Positions 45,331-58,090 of a stretch of 64,000 nucleotides of DNA are shown piece by piece (position 1 is the first letter of the stretch; each line of letters starts with the position of its first letter). Made by a program: the position numbers and the translations under genes. The notes under the pieces were generated by a model. The model ran no database searches and was not told the DNA's origin. It saw nothing but the letters and a program-made list of their open reading frames with translations. Source of the DNA: Isoetes taiwanensis (lineage: Eukaryota; Streptophyta; Lycopodiopsida; Isoetales; Isoetaceae); contig JAJEKV010000033.1 in assembly GCA_021234155.1 (NCBI GenBank), positions 13,277,614 to 13,341,613 on the forward strand, read 5' to 3'.

Positions 45331-45930
45331 CCCAAAAAGAAACAATGATGTGGCTTTATGCTATTGAAAGAAAGCTTGAAAGCTTATGAAACTAGAAAGC
45401 TAGAACCAGAGCTTCCCGAATTCCGCCATAATATATTTGACATATGCTGTCATAGCAGATCTGTGACAGAAGCTTGAAGCTCAGAGCTCGATGGCTATGG
45501 AGGTACATAAAGCAAGGAACGCCGGGAGTGGCATCGCTCTTCATATCAGAAAACTATTCCACGTTATAATACAGGCAAAATAATGGTATAATTTGAAACA
45601 ACCGTTCATTACATGAAAATTTACATCTCTCGAAGAAAAAGAGAATATTGTTAGTCCCCATATAAGTTCCGTCAACCAATTGCTCGCAAAATCGTGCGTT
45701 CCATTTTAAAATATAACAGCTTCTACATTAGAGGATCAATGCCATCGTTATATTGCACCAAGATCATTAAGAACACGGTAATATATTTCGATCAGCAATT
45801 CAAATACCTATTTTACATGATAATATACAATGATAAGATCCCAAAAAATGAAGAATGAGGCAGAGCCATTGAACAACCCTGCTGTATAGCTTCTCAATGC
45901 TTATATGGCATTTCTAATGAAATTGAAGTA
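45331..45930. other. Spacer and probable 3' UTR of the DNA polymerase
   Basis: No repeat or gene is recognised. The right part should hold the 3' untranslated region of the polymerase gene. Confidence 0.4.
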
Positions 45931-48900
45931 TTACTTTGCTGCATACCAGCTTTCAGCATATTTTGCGGCCACATCTAACTTCACCTTGAGAAAATTTTTT
46001 CCATTGAAGGGATGGGACATAGCATCAACCACCAAATTCATTGCCTCTTGTGCTGACTCTGTGGGCCCTTCTAGAATGACCTCATCATGGACCTGAATGA
46101 GAAACGCCAGTAATTACGGGAATTATCATGTACAACAGGTGTCCTACTCTCTAATTATGTGGTGCAAACCTGCAAGATCAATTTCCACCCAAGTTTCTGA
46201 AGGTCTGGATTCTTGTTTATCTCCAGCATTGCACACATTGCAACATCTGCAGCACTTCCCTGTATTACAGTTGTAATTAGAATCCAGACATATAAATCAC
46301 ATCCTAAACTGGCAACATTGTTCTGAAACTTGGGTTCATGCATAGCTTTTCTGCCCTTAATTCTAAAACTGATGCAATAATTCCATTTTTTTTCATGCAT
46401 CTAGCCTCTCCACAAATGCCATTTTAGAAGGAGATTTTAGAACGCCTTTGACTAATCTTTTCAATATCATCAGATGCATTATAAAGTCCATTATAACTTG
46501 TCATTAGTTGTCACTTTTAATTCTTAACATGTCCAAGTAGCATATTTCAGGCACTAAATGGCATCCTAAACAGTTGAGACGGCTGTTAATGTCTAGTCTT
46601 TGTGGTAAAGCACTTCACTATATGTTGATAAAGCCAACATGAGTAGGCTATTGTATAGATATCAAACCTGTACAGGAGTATTGATTGCAGCCCGTTCTGC
46701 ATGGCCTCGCTGGGCTCCACTTTGGGATGCAATCTCCGGAAGGTGACGACTGCGGCCAAGAAGTGTGTATACATGTTTTGTTTTCCGTGCCTCCTTGATG
46801 GTATTAGCTTGCCAATTTTTCACTTCTATTCTGTCATTGTACCAGAGTTCCAAGGTTCTCTGTGCCTCTTCCTTGCTAACCTAATGACAAAATGACAACA
46901 ATTAACCATCCTACTTAGACATGCCAAACAACAAAAAGGCATGCTCTCCTGTTCCCTCCTTCCATCTTTGAGCAGCACTTTATGTTTTATCTACCTCCTT
47001 GTCAGCGGACAATTTTAATGTAGACCACTATGCTGCATCAATTCTATATGTCGAAGGTTTTATAAACATACGACCCCCTACTAGAGAGTTTCATAAGAAA
47101 AGTAACTTACAGTCTTTCAAAAACGTAAACAATAGCAACTGACCAACCCGTAATGACATATGAGATAGAGCACTAGCACATCCCACAACACCATAGTTCT
47201 GGTTTCCCAACTACGTGTCTCAGAAATTCTACTTAGCCAGAATCAACTGGCAGGATACCAACTCCAAAAGGGCCCAAGAACAGTGCAGCAGGTATGCAAC
47301 TGCTCTGCATGCTACTAGCTCAAACTTATGCAGAGAAAGCAGTGATCAATAACTTCAACATTAGAATGCATTTGGCACTAGTCCAATCTGTTATATTGCT
47401 TGAGAAGTATGGATTTTTCTCAACTCGGCATACATTAGTTTGCAGATACAAATAGATGGCTCCAAAGGTGGGCACAAATGTATCTGGCTTAGTCTAGTGC
47501 GAAAATAAAACTACATTAAGAACATGGATCCTACCAAAACGAGCTGCACCACAAAGACACAACCAACCATTTTAAAGAAGAGAAAAAATTCAACTAAAAG
47601 AAAGAATGAGGAAGCTTTTCTTGCTTCATTTGAGAGTATGCTAGGAAGTAATAAGATTGTAAATGTAATTTATGTGTTGAGCGTATCAACTGTAGCCTCA
47701 GATATCTATTAATAACATCATCTCTTTCTATCCTCCAAAGTCAATTTCATTTTAACCACATACCTTCCAATCGTTTGCAAGACCCATGGCCGTTTTTCCA
47801 TAGGCAATTGAAAAGTTGAGCATTTTGGCTTTCCTCCGTTCACTAGCAAACATATCCTGAAAAAGCAAGGGGTTTTACGCCAACCAAATCAACACAATAA
47901 TGCAAAAAATCTACTAGCAAGACCAGAAAGAGATGAGGATTCTGCAATTATCAAAACTGCTATCACTTGGAAGCATCACCAACCTTTAAAAGAGGTGCTG
48001 GTGGTGTACTTTCTCCTGGTTTAGCATCCCATTCCAGAAGCACGGTACCATCTTTCACGGCCTTCTCTACATGGGGGTACATATTCATTGCTGTCCTAGA
48101 ATGAAAATCGCCACCAGCTTCAAATGCCTCGAGCATACTCTTGCAATTTGTTAAATGGGCCAATATTCGGAGCTCCAACTGTCAGACCTTAATGCAAGAA
48201 ATCACAGTTAAAATTGAAGTCTACTTCATCAAAACCAAATATATTTATAGGTTAACGAATAAACTAGTAGATGAGTGAATTTGAAGTTTTCAAATAGCCA
48301 GCCAAACCTGCCCATAATCCGCTACAATAAGTGACTTCCCAGGTGCAGCAACAAAGGCTTGCCTTATTTTGTAGCGATCCTTTTCCAAGGCTGGCTGATT
48401 CTGAAACCAAGAAATCCTTAGTCCAACAGCTACCAATCTGACATATACTTGCAACTGTTAAGATACTGCCTATGCTAAGACGCATGCCTGAAGATTTGGC
48501 CGTCTTGCAGACAATCTTCCTGTCTCCGTGTTGATATTAAGTGAACAATGAACGCGCCCATCTTGACCTGCTATTTTGTCTCCCTATCCATTGCCACATA
48601 ACAGAAAGTGTAAATGCCTCTACCAAAAAAAGAAGTCAGCTAGCAGGAGCATCGTTTACATTTGTTAAGCATATCATAGACATAATGAAGGAATCCCTAA
48701 ATGGGACAAGTGCCATTTCACCTGGGGTAAAAACAGATGAAAAAAAGGAAGAAAAATGCTTAGCAACTGAACATAGATATATCCATAGGAATAGTTAATA
48801 CGGTGTTCCCCATAAAAACAGGATTGTGCCAATAATGGATATGGAGCATAGAGGCACGTGAAGAGATATGACACTAGAAAAACATATATCTTTACGTTGC

Positions 48901-51900
48901 TGGTTATATGTATTAAAAGGGTACCTGCAGTGGTTGAATGAAGTTCGATATGAGAGTGTCAATTGATGTCAGCTCACACAATGCAGCAAAAGCCATACAG
49001 GCTTCTTCACCTTCCTTCCCACCACCGAACACATCATATGCTTTCCCATAAATAGACAAATCCTTCACTTTTGCTTCAGCCATGCCATCATTCTCAATGC
49101 CACCTGATGTAAGTAGCACTGGTGAATCACTGAAATCTAATAAAATATCTCCACTGTCTTCTTCATCATCTTCCAAACATGTATAATCAATAGCCACTTT
49201 TCCAGCTAGTGCCTTTATCGATGCACCACCAACTGCTGGCCAACCTGATGATGTATATGAATCCACAGGTATCTTAACCCCAATGCCTGCCAAAACTATT
49301 GATCTTTGCTTCTTTGGTATTTTTGCCCCCTTCTCAATGTAATTCTCCGTGTTTGGAACCTTAAATGTTCTCTCATACGGAAATATCTCGGACGGGTCTT
49401 TCCTACAATTAAGATGCCAAATCAGTCTAATGGCAGCATAACAAAATGTATTCGCACTTTCAAACTGCTGTGTGATTGGAAATTAGCACTATATGATTAT
49501 CGAAGGCAACTAATGCAGTTAAAGATAGATTGACGCATCTAGGAAAAAGTTTTTTATACATACGATTACAGCACGTAGGTACATTGTCATTGCCTACCCA
49601 ATTTCTAATGAGCTTACCTCATCTCAAGAACCAGAACGGGATGCCACATGTCAAACAATCAACAGCACTCTCTCCCTCGAAAAAGACAAACTTTTTGCTT
49701 CATTATAACAGCAATACTTACATATTCTAGGTCCTCACCTGTTAGAAATTCCGCCAAACAGGAGTTGTCGTATTTGCGCATCACTGCACACATTCATATA
49801 AACAGCATCAGGACAATATCTTGCTGCCCACTTCCGAAAGCGGTTGGTTGAAATATCTTTTTGCTCAATTGCAACTTTCTCAATCTTCGCAAGATGGTCA
49901 CGATCTACAAGCATACCATCAGCTTCCATTTGCACTAGTAGCGAGCCAAACGGTGCCCAATATTTTACATAGAAGTCATACATGGTTCCAGAATTGCCAT
50001 CTCCTTGACCAACCCATGGAGTGTGCTCCAGTTTCGTCTGAAGACTTCTCCACAGATGCCAGGTGCACACTGCATCATGTGCTGAATAATGTATCCATTT
50101 ATCGCGTTGTGTTTCCTGAAGCTCCTCAACAGGAGGGACAACTCTGAGCTTTCCTTGGCTGCCATCCTTTTTTGTGTTGGGTTGTCCAAACAACTCTTTC
50201 ATAGAGGTTTTACCCTGTTTATCTAACAAGCCACTACTGTTTATAATCACTGGATCCGAGGTTAAAGCTTCTAATGAGTAGCCACCTTTTGACCCTCGGC
50301 GTGCTGAATCCCAAAGACGAGCTAGGTGCATTGTGTCAGCATAGAACCCAGATGCTTCAATACCATAATTTGCTAGTATATGCTTATCGAAGCTGTAGTT
50401 ATGCCATACCTGATTATGAGAAATAAGGTTAAGACTTGAATACCGTCCAGTAGAACATAACCCTAAACCATGTGTTGGCTTTGTACCTTTCTAATTGAAG
50501 AATCTTCAAAGTAATGCTTAAACACCTGCAGCAGTTCTTCCCCTCCTTTTAGTACGTCCACCCAAATTCGAGATTTCCCGTTGCCAAAATCAACATCCGG
50601 ACCACAATATATGCTGAAGCATATAAGATTGCCATGATTGACTGGACTCTCCTTCATAACATCAATAGATGAGACCTGACACAACATAAAAGTGCTATCA
50701 AAACATCACATCAAACGTTTACCTTACTGCAAGCTTAGCTGGCTAATTTTTTATATTAGGGTAAGTTTGTTGTTTTATGAAGGGCCGTGTAAACTTTAGA
50801 AGTACAAACACCGAAAAACACATACCTCTGTGTCACAAGCATGTACCAAATGTCTGCATTCTTCCATCAATTGTTTAACAACAGCTTCTGCCATTGATAC
50901 TTCCTCAATAATCAGAACCTTCTTGTTCTCATAAGCCTCATCCGTTTTAGCTTCTTCACTGATGATTGAAATGTCAATACATTTTTCATTAACCATGTTT
51001 AGACAGTCAGATATCATAGTCTCGTTGAACACATCCTTAGTTTTCTTACTGGCTGACTTTTGCAAAGTGGTTTTTGTCTCTATTGTTTTAACACCACTTA
51101 CACCCATATCAACTGCCCTCTGCTTGGAGGATTTTTTCTTCTTTGCTTGACATTCCTTCACAGGTTGTGCAACCTCATTACACGGGATAAAGCTTCCAGG
51201 TTCAGGCGCATTCAGATGTGACTCTTTCTGTTGCCTGCTAATGTCTTCCATATGCAAATCCATGTCTTCTAAATCTAGTGTTTTTGTTACCGCCTTGATT
51301 TCTGATGTAAATAACTGCTTTCTTATTTTTGCACTTTCTCTCAACCATGCATTTCCAGGAGAATACTCGAATTTTTTCTCCTCTTCCCAACTTGCCTTCG
51401 TAACCCCATCAGATTTGAAACTGACACCATTAGCTGGGATAGTTATATCCTCATACAAAATCCCAAAGTGTTCATGTAAAGGAAGCCCATCGTGTGAAGG
51501 AAGTGTATGCAATCCCTCTGTGAAATAATTATTCACGCGTTGAACCTCCATTCCTTGTTTGGAAATAGACATACTCGTTTGACGGGACACTTGAGTTGCT
51601 GCTACTCTCTTTCTTCTTGTATAAGACTGACTAACCCCACATAGGGCATCTGAAAGTCTGGTTGCGTCATTTTTAACATCAGAGTTCTCAGTTGTGTTAG
51701 AAATGCCATCTGATAAGTCAATCTGTTTACGATTGCTATATGAACCATCTTTGACTACATTTGGCCACTTCCTGATTTTCCCGTTAGTCACAGTATTGGT
51801 TGAATGCTGGGTGCGCAATTGGTCCAAGAAGGACAACCTGAATTCCTGTGATCTGGGCCTGCTAAGTCTATTGGGAGCATCAACAAGCAGTTCTGATATC

Positions 51901-52222
51901 TTTTGATAACTCTGGATTTGACATTTCCAATGAGGGTACACCATGCTTGATTTTACTCGGAGGTTACATAATGCTTTGCTGGCAAGCCTGGCCCTCACCT
52001 GATGGTTACTCCAAGATATGCTGTAAGAGGTGTAAATATAAAGTGATTGAAAGGATAATAAGAGAAGAGAAAGGGTGGAAAACTTGAAAACACCTACCTG
52101 TCTGTGGCATATAAGGGATGGCAGACGTGACCCAGAGAATTTGCAGATCCATTGCAAGGTCTGTTGCGCTTGCAAGGCACAAGACCCCAAGGAGAGACGA
52201 CACTCCGAGTGCCCAATGCCAT
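45931..52222 (-). CDS. POLI: Plant organellar DNA polymerase (family A, POLI type), 12 exons
   Basis: Replicates and repairs plastid and mitochondrial DNA. Exons on the minus strand: 52222-52098, 52020-50826, 50675-50487, 50409-49739, 49402-48925, 48583-48488, 48400-48308, 48178-47984, 47856-47764, 46880-46668, 46259-46170, 46092-45931. They total 3600 bases, giving 1199 residues, in one frame. The N-terminus (MALGTRSVVSPWGLVPCKRN) suits an organelle transit peptide, followed by a long poorly conserved region. The 3'-5' exonuclease has HACDTE (exon 2/3), HNYSFDKHI (exon 4) and YSAHDAVCTWHLW. Polymerase motif A is VADYGQLELRILAHL (exons 7/8), motif B RRKAKMLNFSIAYGKT (exon 9) and motif C VHDEVILEG (exon 12). 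All catalytic acids are present. Eleven introns; ten are GT-AG, while the one after exon 6 starts with GC. The length is somewhat above the roughly 1030-1050 residues of Arabidopsis relatives because of exon 2. Confidence 0.95.
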
Positions 52223-53165
52223 GGCCTACGCCTGTGGAGAAATAGCTCATACCATCGTTCGACCAAGGCAAATGGATAAGGGTGTTTCCTTAAACCCTAC
52301 ACCCATAAATTGGAGGGTGAAATTAATTAAAAAGATTTATTACGAGGCTCCTGGTAATTTTTTAAAAATTCCAATTATCTTCTTTTTTATTTTCAGATTA
52401 TGTTTGCCCAATTCGTTTGGTATTTGGGGAGGGTATTCTGGCAATGGTGGGGACTAAGATTCTGGTATTGTATCGTATTCAAAATGGTATGTTTGTGCAT
52501 GTGAGAGCTGCTTATTTGTTGCGGGGGGTCAAGTTTCTATTTGGGTGATGCGTTTCTGCTAATTTTTTTTAAGTGTGGGCAATGGTTTGAGAAAGGAAAT
52601 ATTGGTCCAGTTTTGGAAGTTCTCGTAGGTCGACATAGCAAAGGGCCGGAACCGCGGAAGCGGATGGTGTCGCAATTGGGCGAGCCACGAAGCCCGGGTG
52701 GCGCTTCCATGCTACGGTAGGTTTTTTGGGACATCTCCACGGGAGCTCGGTTTTGGCCGGGCGTGCAGAGGCAGTGTCCGGTTTTTGAGTCCGGGCGGCA
52801 GAGGTCGGGATGCGCCATGGCTATGGTCGCCTTCTACCGTGGGTCGTGCTTTCATTAAGCGATCCAAAATTCCCAAAGATTCCGCAGACACAAATATGGC
52901 GGCGTTTGTGGTTTGAAAGAAACATTGCCGCAAGTCAACAAATCCTACGCTTTGCAAAAAGAGTTCTCAAAGTTGGTGAAGCGGGCTGTGCAAATCCGCA
53001 ATCTATCGGGAGGGGATGCAAGGCCGAGGGTGAAGGTTAAAATTGAGAGGTCCGTGTGTAGAATTTGCAAGGATAGAGAAGGCGTGAAATGTGATGGAGG
53101 CTTGTGGCACAAATGGGCAGCTTGATGGCTGCTGCTTGCTTGTAGCATTCATGCATTTATGCAGG
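52223..53165. other. Spacer upstream of the polymerase
   Basis: Probable promoter of the polymerase in the first few hundred bases. 52600-53060 is GC-richer with several open frames on both strands and no recognised domain. Confidence 0.4.
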
Positions 53166-53331
53166 TAAGATGGCATTGGAAGGGTTCTGGTGAGGCCGAG
53201 ATGGCCAGGAGGTTCGAATCCTCCAGCCCTGATTAGGATTAATTGGGGGATTAATTAGAATTCTGTGCCCTCTTTGCTTCTCTGCTTGGAACTTTTGGTA
53301 CCGTGGGTTCAAATCCCACATGCCATCTTCA
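53166..53331 (+). ncRNA. tRNA-like double structure, probable SINE or tRNA relic
   Basis: Two perfect T-arms lie in this stretch: GGAGGTTCGAATCCTCC (about 53211) and GTGGGTTCAAATCCCAC (about 53303). The first is closed by AGGGTT/AGCCCT and has an A-box-like GGCCGAGATGGCC before it. The whole is closed by AAGATGGCAT/ATGCCATCTT. No complete cloverleaf with an anticodon arm forms. Confidence 0.5.
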
Positions 53332-53620
53332 CAGCAAGAAAAGTAATCGGGAGGCTGTTTGTCAGCGCAGGGATCAGTAGATGGATTCCTCTTTGCTTCA
53401 ACCATTATGCGGATTACATATGGGGCCGGGTAGTACGGGCCTATTTTAAATTTTAAGGCCATGGCAGACCAATGGTTGCTTCTGTTCGATGTGCACCTTT
53501 GAAATTTGTATGGGTCCTCGCGATCAAAAAACAGGAGGCCCTTGATGTGGCATTAAGGGGGGAATATTCCTCCCATCGACGGCTCCAAATGGAAATTGGA
53601 AACATCCCATAAACATAAAG

Positions 53621-53660
53621 AAGGGAACGCCGCACCTTACGCCGCATGCGGCGTTCCCTT
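53621..53660. repeat. GC-rich palindrome in AT-rich spacer
   Basis: AAGGGAACGCCGCA and TGCGGCGTTCCCTT are perfect 14-bp complements around a 12-base loop. GGGAACGCC also starts the foldback element at 13163, so they may be related. Confidence 0.7.
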
Positions 53661-54868
53661 TTTCCCCTTGCGGAACGCAAATTTTCAAAATTTTGCTTTC
53701 TTTTTGCTTTTGGTCTTCGTTTATGTTTCCCTCTTTCTCTCGATGTCGGGACTCGGGCGGCCAGCTCCAGGAGAATCAAACATGTGGGCAAGAAATGTGG
53801 GCAAGAAGGCAGTCTGAGAATCGAAGGAGGGAAGTACCAAGCAAGGGCGATTTTTACATACCAGTCCAATTTTTTCTATGAATCTTAATCCCCTAATGGC
53901 TCCAGAGATGCCATCGGTTGATGCAGATCTATTTTTAATCCTTTCTTTCTATATCATCTGCAGCTGGAGGCAGCTCTGCAAATCGGAGAGTCCACCTTAA
54001 CTGGTATTTTGGGATTCATGCTTTTGAACTATGGCATTGTCTTATTCAGCAAGTACATTCAAATTTCCTCTTGCTTAGATTAGATAGGGTTTTTGTGCTT
54101 TTATGTAGATCCGTTAGAACTAAAGGAGGCATCGTACCGGATACAAGAGGGGAAGATGAAAATAGAAGTCTGAGGATCTGGCCTTCGGCACTGCACACCA
54201 GTTTTATATGGATGGCTGAATTCAGAGCTGGATTTTTGCAGCCTTATCTCTTTGGACGTTGAGTTTTGTAGACCTAGCTGCAAGACGGGATGTATTGGCA
54301 GGATGCTTTTACTATATTGAAAACTCAAGATGAAAATTTACGGGTTCCATGCTCCAGATTTCCGATTCTAGGTTCAACTATTTCGCATTTCATTTTCATT
54401 GAATTTCTTATTTCTTCTGAGACAGATCAGTTTGTGTGCCTGCCTCTCCTCTTTAAGTTGTTTTCCTGCCAAACCTTGGCTCTGCATATTCTGAGTCTAA
54501 TTCCACCATGCTTCAGGACGACCTCAATGGTGGGCCAATGTAACAAACATGTACACAATTATATTCTTAACTGTGCAGCATGCAATACAATGCATGTTTA
54601 GTTAATGTCTGTATATTAAAATTGTTTGTTTGTGTTTGAAATGGGCAGTCAACATTCAATGAAAGAATTTAGAGTGGAGGAAAATTTTTGATGTCTGATT
54701 GTCTACGAAATTTGTGCTCTCAGAAGTCCTCCGACTCATTTGGCGTCAGTCTCATTATCGGATATTAAAAATACGTAGACGCCAATGCATCTACAGGTAA
54801 AGCACAACATTAGGACGACTTAACCAGATGGGATCATGCAAAAAAACTAAATATCATTTTTTTCTCAG
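53661..54868. other. Unassigned spacer before the eL15 relic
   Basis: 1.2 kb. A splice acceptor-like TATCATCTGCAG occurs at about 53960, but no earlier eL15 exon is recognised here. Confidence 0.4.
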
Positions 54869-55169
54869 GAATTTCCATGATACACAGTTGAAGTTCAAGA
54901 GAAATCTTCGTCCCCTTGCCGAGGGACGAGCTGGGTGTCAGTTTGGAGGCTTGGGATCAACCAGGTCGGTTTTTATTTTGTCAAATGTTAAATGCTTCAA
55001 GATTGTAGATAGATTTGTTGGTGAACCTTTCATGCATTTTCAAGCTTTTTAGTTTTCATGCAGGATTCTACATACAAATATTTTGAAATCAGTCTGGTTG
55101 ATCCATTCACACTGCAATTCATAAGGATCCAAGAACATTCGTCAGCCAGTCCATAGACATCGTGAGTTA
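54869..55169 (+). pseudogene. RPL15: Ribosomal protein eL15 (RPL15) pseudogene, two exons with intron
   Basis: Exon 54869-54964 reads TQLKFKRNLRPLAEGRAGCQ and FGGLGST, matching the eL15 stretch after the conserved TNQGVTQLKF. It ends in a donor (ACCAG/GTCGGT). An intron of 99 bases with a CATGCAG acceptor precedes exon 55064-55169, which reads DSTYKYFE ... LVDP, then a frame shift, and PVHRHREL in another frame. The normal protein has DSTYKYFEVILVDP and NPVHKHREL at these places and plant genes carry an intron before DSTYKYFE. The relic therefore arose from a genomic duplication, not from mRNA. Upstream exons and the C-terminal 50 residues are missing. Confidence 0.85.
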
Positions 55170-57840
55170 TTTCTTCTTCTTTTTTACGTGTTGAGATGTA
55201 GTAGTGCTTCTAATCTAAGATTACATATACTATACAAATGCCTTATTGTGTCAGCCGGAACCATTTGCCATCCTCTAATCAAATATGTAATAATGGAACG
55301 AAAATGGATTTAGGGATATGTATGAACGTTTTTATTTATGTATTTCTACTATATAATCCTTTTCTGTACCTATTTCCGACTATTTGTGTATTTCAGGTTA
55401 AGATTCAGCTGCCCCGTCATAACCATAGTTGTAGCTTGGTGCCTCATGTAAATGGTTTTTCCTAGGAATATCTAGCTATTGGAAAAGTTTGTAATCTCAT
55501 GATGCCATTTTTATGTCAAAGCTTGCACAATAGAACATTGTTGGTGAACAATTCTAGGATAGATGATAAATAGCAGATATAGACCTGTATTTCTATCACC
55601 CGTTGCTGAGACCACCTTTATGACATGCTTTCTTCTTCTTGCACTAATGGCATTGGTATATCAAGGACCAATGTTGCTTTCTAAAGTTTCCTTTCTGTTA
55701 TTCTACTTATATGTTATATATGACAACTTTAAATGCAGGAATGCTTGGAGTGTATCAGCAAAAGCTATTTGCTGAAGTGTTCCTTTTTAATAGATTGAAG
55801 ATGCCCATCTAGACAAGCTTACACCTGTTATTGGAATTTTTTTTGTTTGCTTTTTTATCTTCCGCTGCCTTATGCCAGGAGATATGTAGAGGTCCTTAGC
55901 TACCTGCAACAGGTTGTTGTGTTTCTCCATAGATGATTATCCTGGCTTCCTATTTTTCTAGCACCATATCCAGAAGTTAGAGTCTTTGCAAGCTTTGGTC
56001 TTGCTTTCTGATGCAAGCAACACATGCACATATTTTTCCTTCACACCTTTTATATCAGGATTAGGAATACAATGAAGATTGATACAAAGCATGGTACAAT
56101 AAGGTTCTCCCTCACATGCGTTATTAGGGTTAAAATTCTCCCTAATTCTTTTGCACAGTTCCAGATGAACTTTCAAATATTATGAGAACCAATTCGCTGG
56201 AAAACCACTCCATGCTTGAGAAACAGTGACATTTAGAGTAAGATTTCATATTACTTATTGTCTTCATTAATGTTAACCTCAATTGTTCTTTTATATCATC
56301 TCATGCATCTGCCATGTGTCAGCTAGCCAGTCCTTATCATGGAGTTCTGTAAAATAATGGTGTATAATCGATGGTATAACTTTATTGAACCAGCAATCTA
56401 GACCTAATATTTTTCATCATGTACTCTTATAATGCCGTTAGTACTTTGGAATTACATGTTGGTAGTGCCAAAGGTAATCCACCTTTTCCTCCAGCTTGCT
56501 CTGATACCCAGGCAAAGTGCATGAAGTTGGATCTTAGACTTTACATCATTACAATTAATTGTCTGATTTGGCAGTGATGGCATGCATTTCTTTTCAGTGC
56601 GTTACATTGTTGTATTTGCTCTGTCTCTGTTTATAAATTGGGATAGTAGATGCCATTAGAAAAGAGCCAGTTAAGAGTACATATACCTTATAACAAAGGG
56701 CTTTGTGTGCTTAGAGGGGCCTCTGAAGAGAATTTAAAAAGCCAAACTGCTATATTTTACATGATAATTTTTTTGCAGATGCTGCCAAGAAAGCCAGTTA
56801 AAAGCACATTTATATTGTCGCAAGGTAATGGATTTGTAGGCCTGAGAGATCAGCGAGCTTCGACACAAGACATTTTCCATGTAAGTGACGGAGTTACAGA
56901 TACCATTACAATATGCATCATATAGTAGAGCAACAACTTTGTGGGTTTGCAGGAACGTGTAGGGTGAAACAAATCTGGAAGGTAAACTGCTAGCAGGCTG
57001 CAGTTGGGATGAGGTGAAGCTGGCATCGCATGAAGGCAGTTAAGAGCGAGTCTACTTTGTTTAAGTTGAAATGGGTTTGACTGAGCTCAATTGTTAGAAG
57101 TCTCAGGCAATCTAAGTTCGTCTACTTGCAACTTTGTTGTGTTAAATTCATTCAATTGACACCATCCAACTGGAAGACAAATTGTTTTTTTGGGGGGGAA
57201 TTCAAGGCTAGACTAGTGAAAACATTTGTGCAGAGTTGCCAAGACATGCAGTCGATGTAATAGTTTTGAATGAGCCCTTCTATGAATAGCATAATAGGAT
57301 GATATCTCGGAGTGGTTAGTCAAAGTCATGTGCTCCAGATTACTGCCCTGTTAACAATGTAGTTGAAACTTATGAAGATACCCTAAGGAAAATCTAATTC
57401 CCTTTCTGCTAAACACTGTTGGAAATCAGATATGGTCGGACAATATAAAGACTATCCGAAGATATTGAAAACCATCATTTTCAAGAATTAATAAACTGAT
57501 GATCTTTCAGATGTGTTCTTAATGCCATTGGCCCCCCCTTAACAAAAAACATGTTTTTGTTTCAACTTTTATAGCTTTATTTGCAATGTAGCGTAACTTT
57601 AACAATGGATATTTTTTATATCAGTTCAACCATGGGACATCTTGCTTACTTTTTACAACACCATTGCTATTTGAGCATAAGGTAGATTCAAATGCTACAT
57701 GTTGAAAAGGTAGAGCCTTGCAATTACAATGTACTATATGCCCACTAGAATTTACAATGTCTATAGCAATTATTTGCTCTCCAATGTTACATGTTTAGTT
57801 TCAGTAATTGTGTAACAATGCACAACTTTGCATGTGTCTG
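55170..57840. other. Unassigned spacer with one exon-like stretch
   Basis: 56779-56880 is open for 34 codons (MLPRKPVKSTFILSQGNGFV ...) between a good acceptor (TTTTTTTTGCAG) and donor (CAT/GTAAGTG). I cannot connect it to other exons or to a family. The rest shows nothing definite. Confidence 0.3.
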
Positions 57841-58090
57841 CCTTATGGTTTTTGTTGCATCAACCTTTAGCAATATGATGTCTTGCCTTATGGTTTTTGC
57901 TGCATCAACCTTTAGCAATATGATGTCTTACGTATGCTACTTATAATACACATCGTTATGTGAGTTGAAGGTATATGATGCCATGATGTGCATTGCTTTT
58001 TTGAAGTATGCTACATTAAATACAACTTTTGCTATGTGAGTTGAAGGCAATATGATGCCATGATGCCCATTGCTTTTTGATGAAATGTCT
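57841..58090. repeat. Two short tandem repeats side by side
   Basis: A 45-base unit (CCTTATGGTTTTTGTTGCAT, CAACCTTTAGCAATATGATG) occurs twice at about 57840-57930 with one difference. Next to it a roughly 70-base unit (TATGTGAGTTGAAGG, ATATGATGCCATGATG) occurs twice at about 57958-58080. Confidence 0.85.

Noticed and set aside
48541-48798. Plus-strand ORF inside the polymerase gene
   Set aside because: It overlaps exon 6 and an intron of the polymerase antisense and has no domain.
56495-56510. GCTCTGATACC, resembling a copia primer-binding site on the minus strand
   Set aside because: No LTR or pol sequence was found on either side, so it is too little to call an element.
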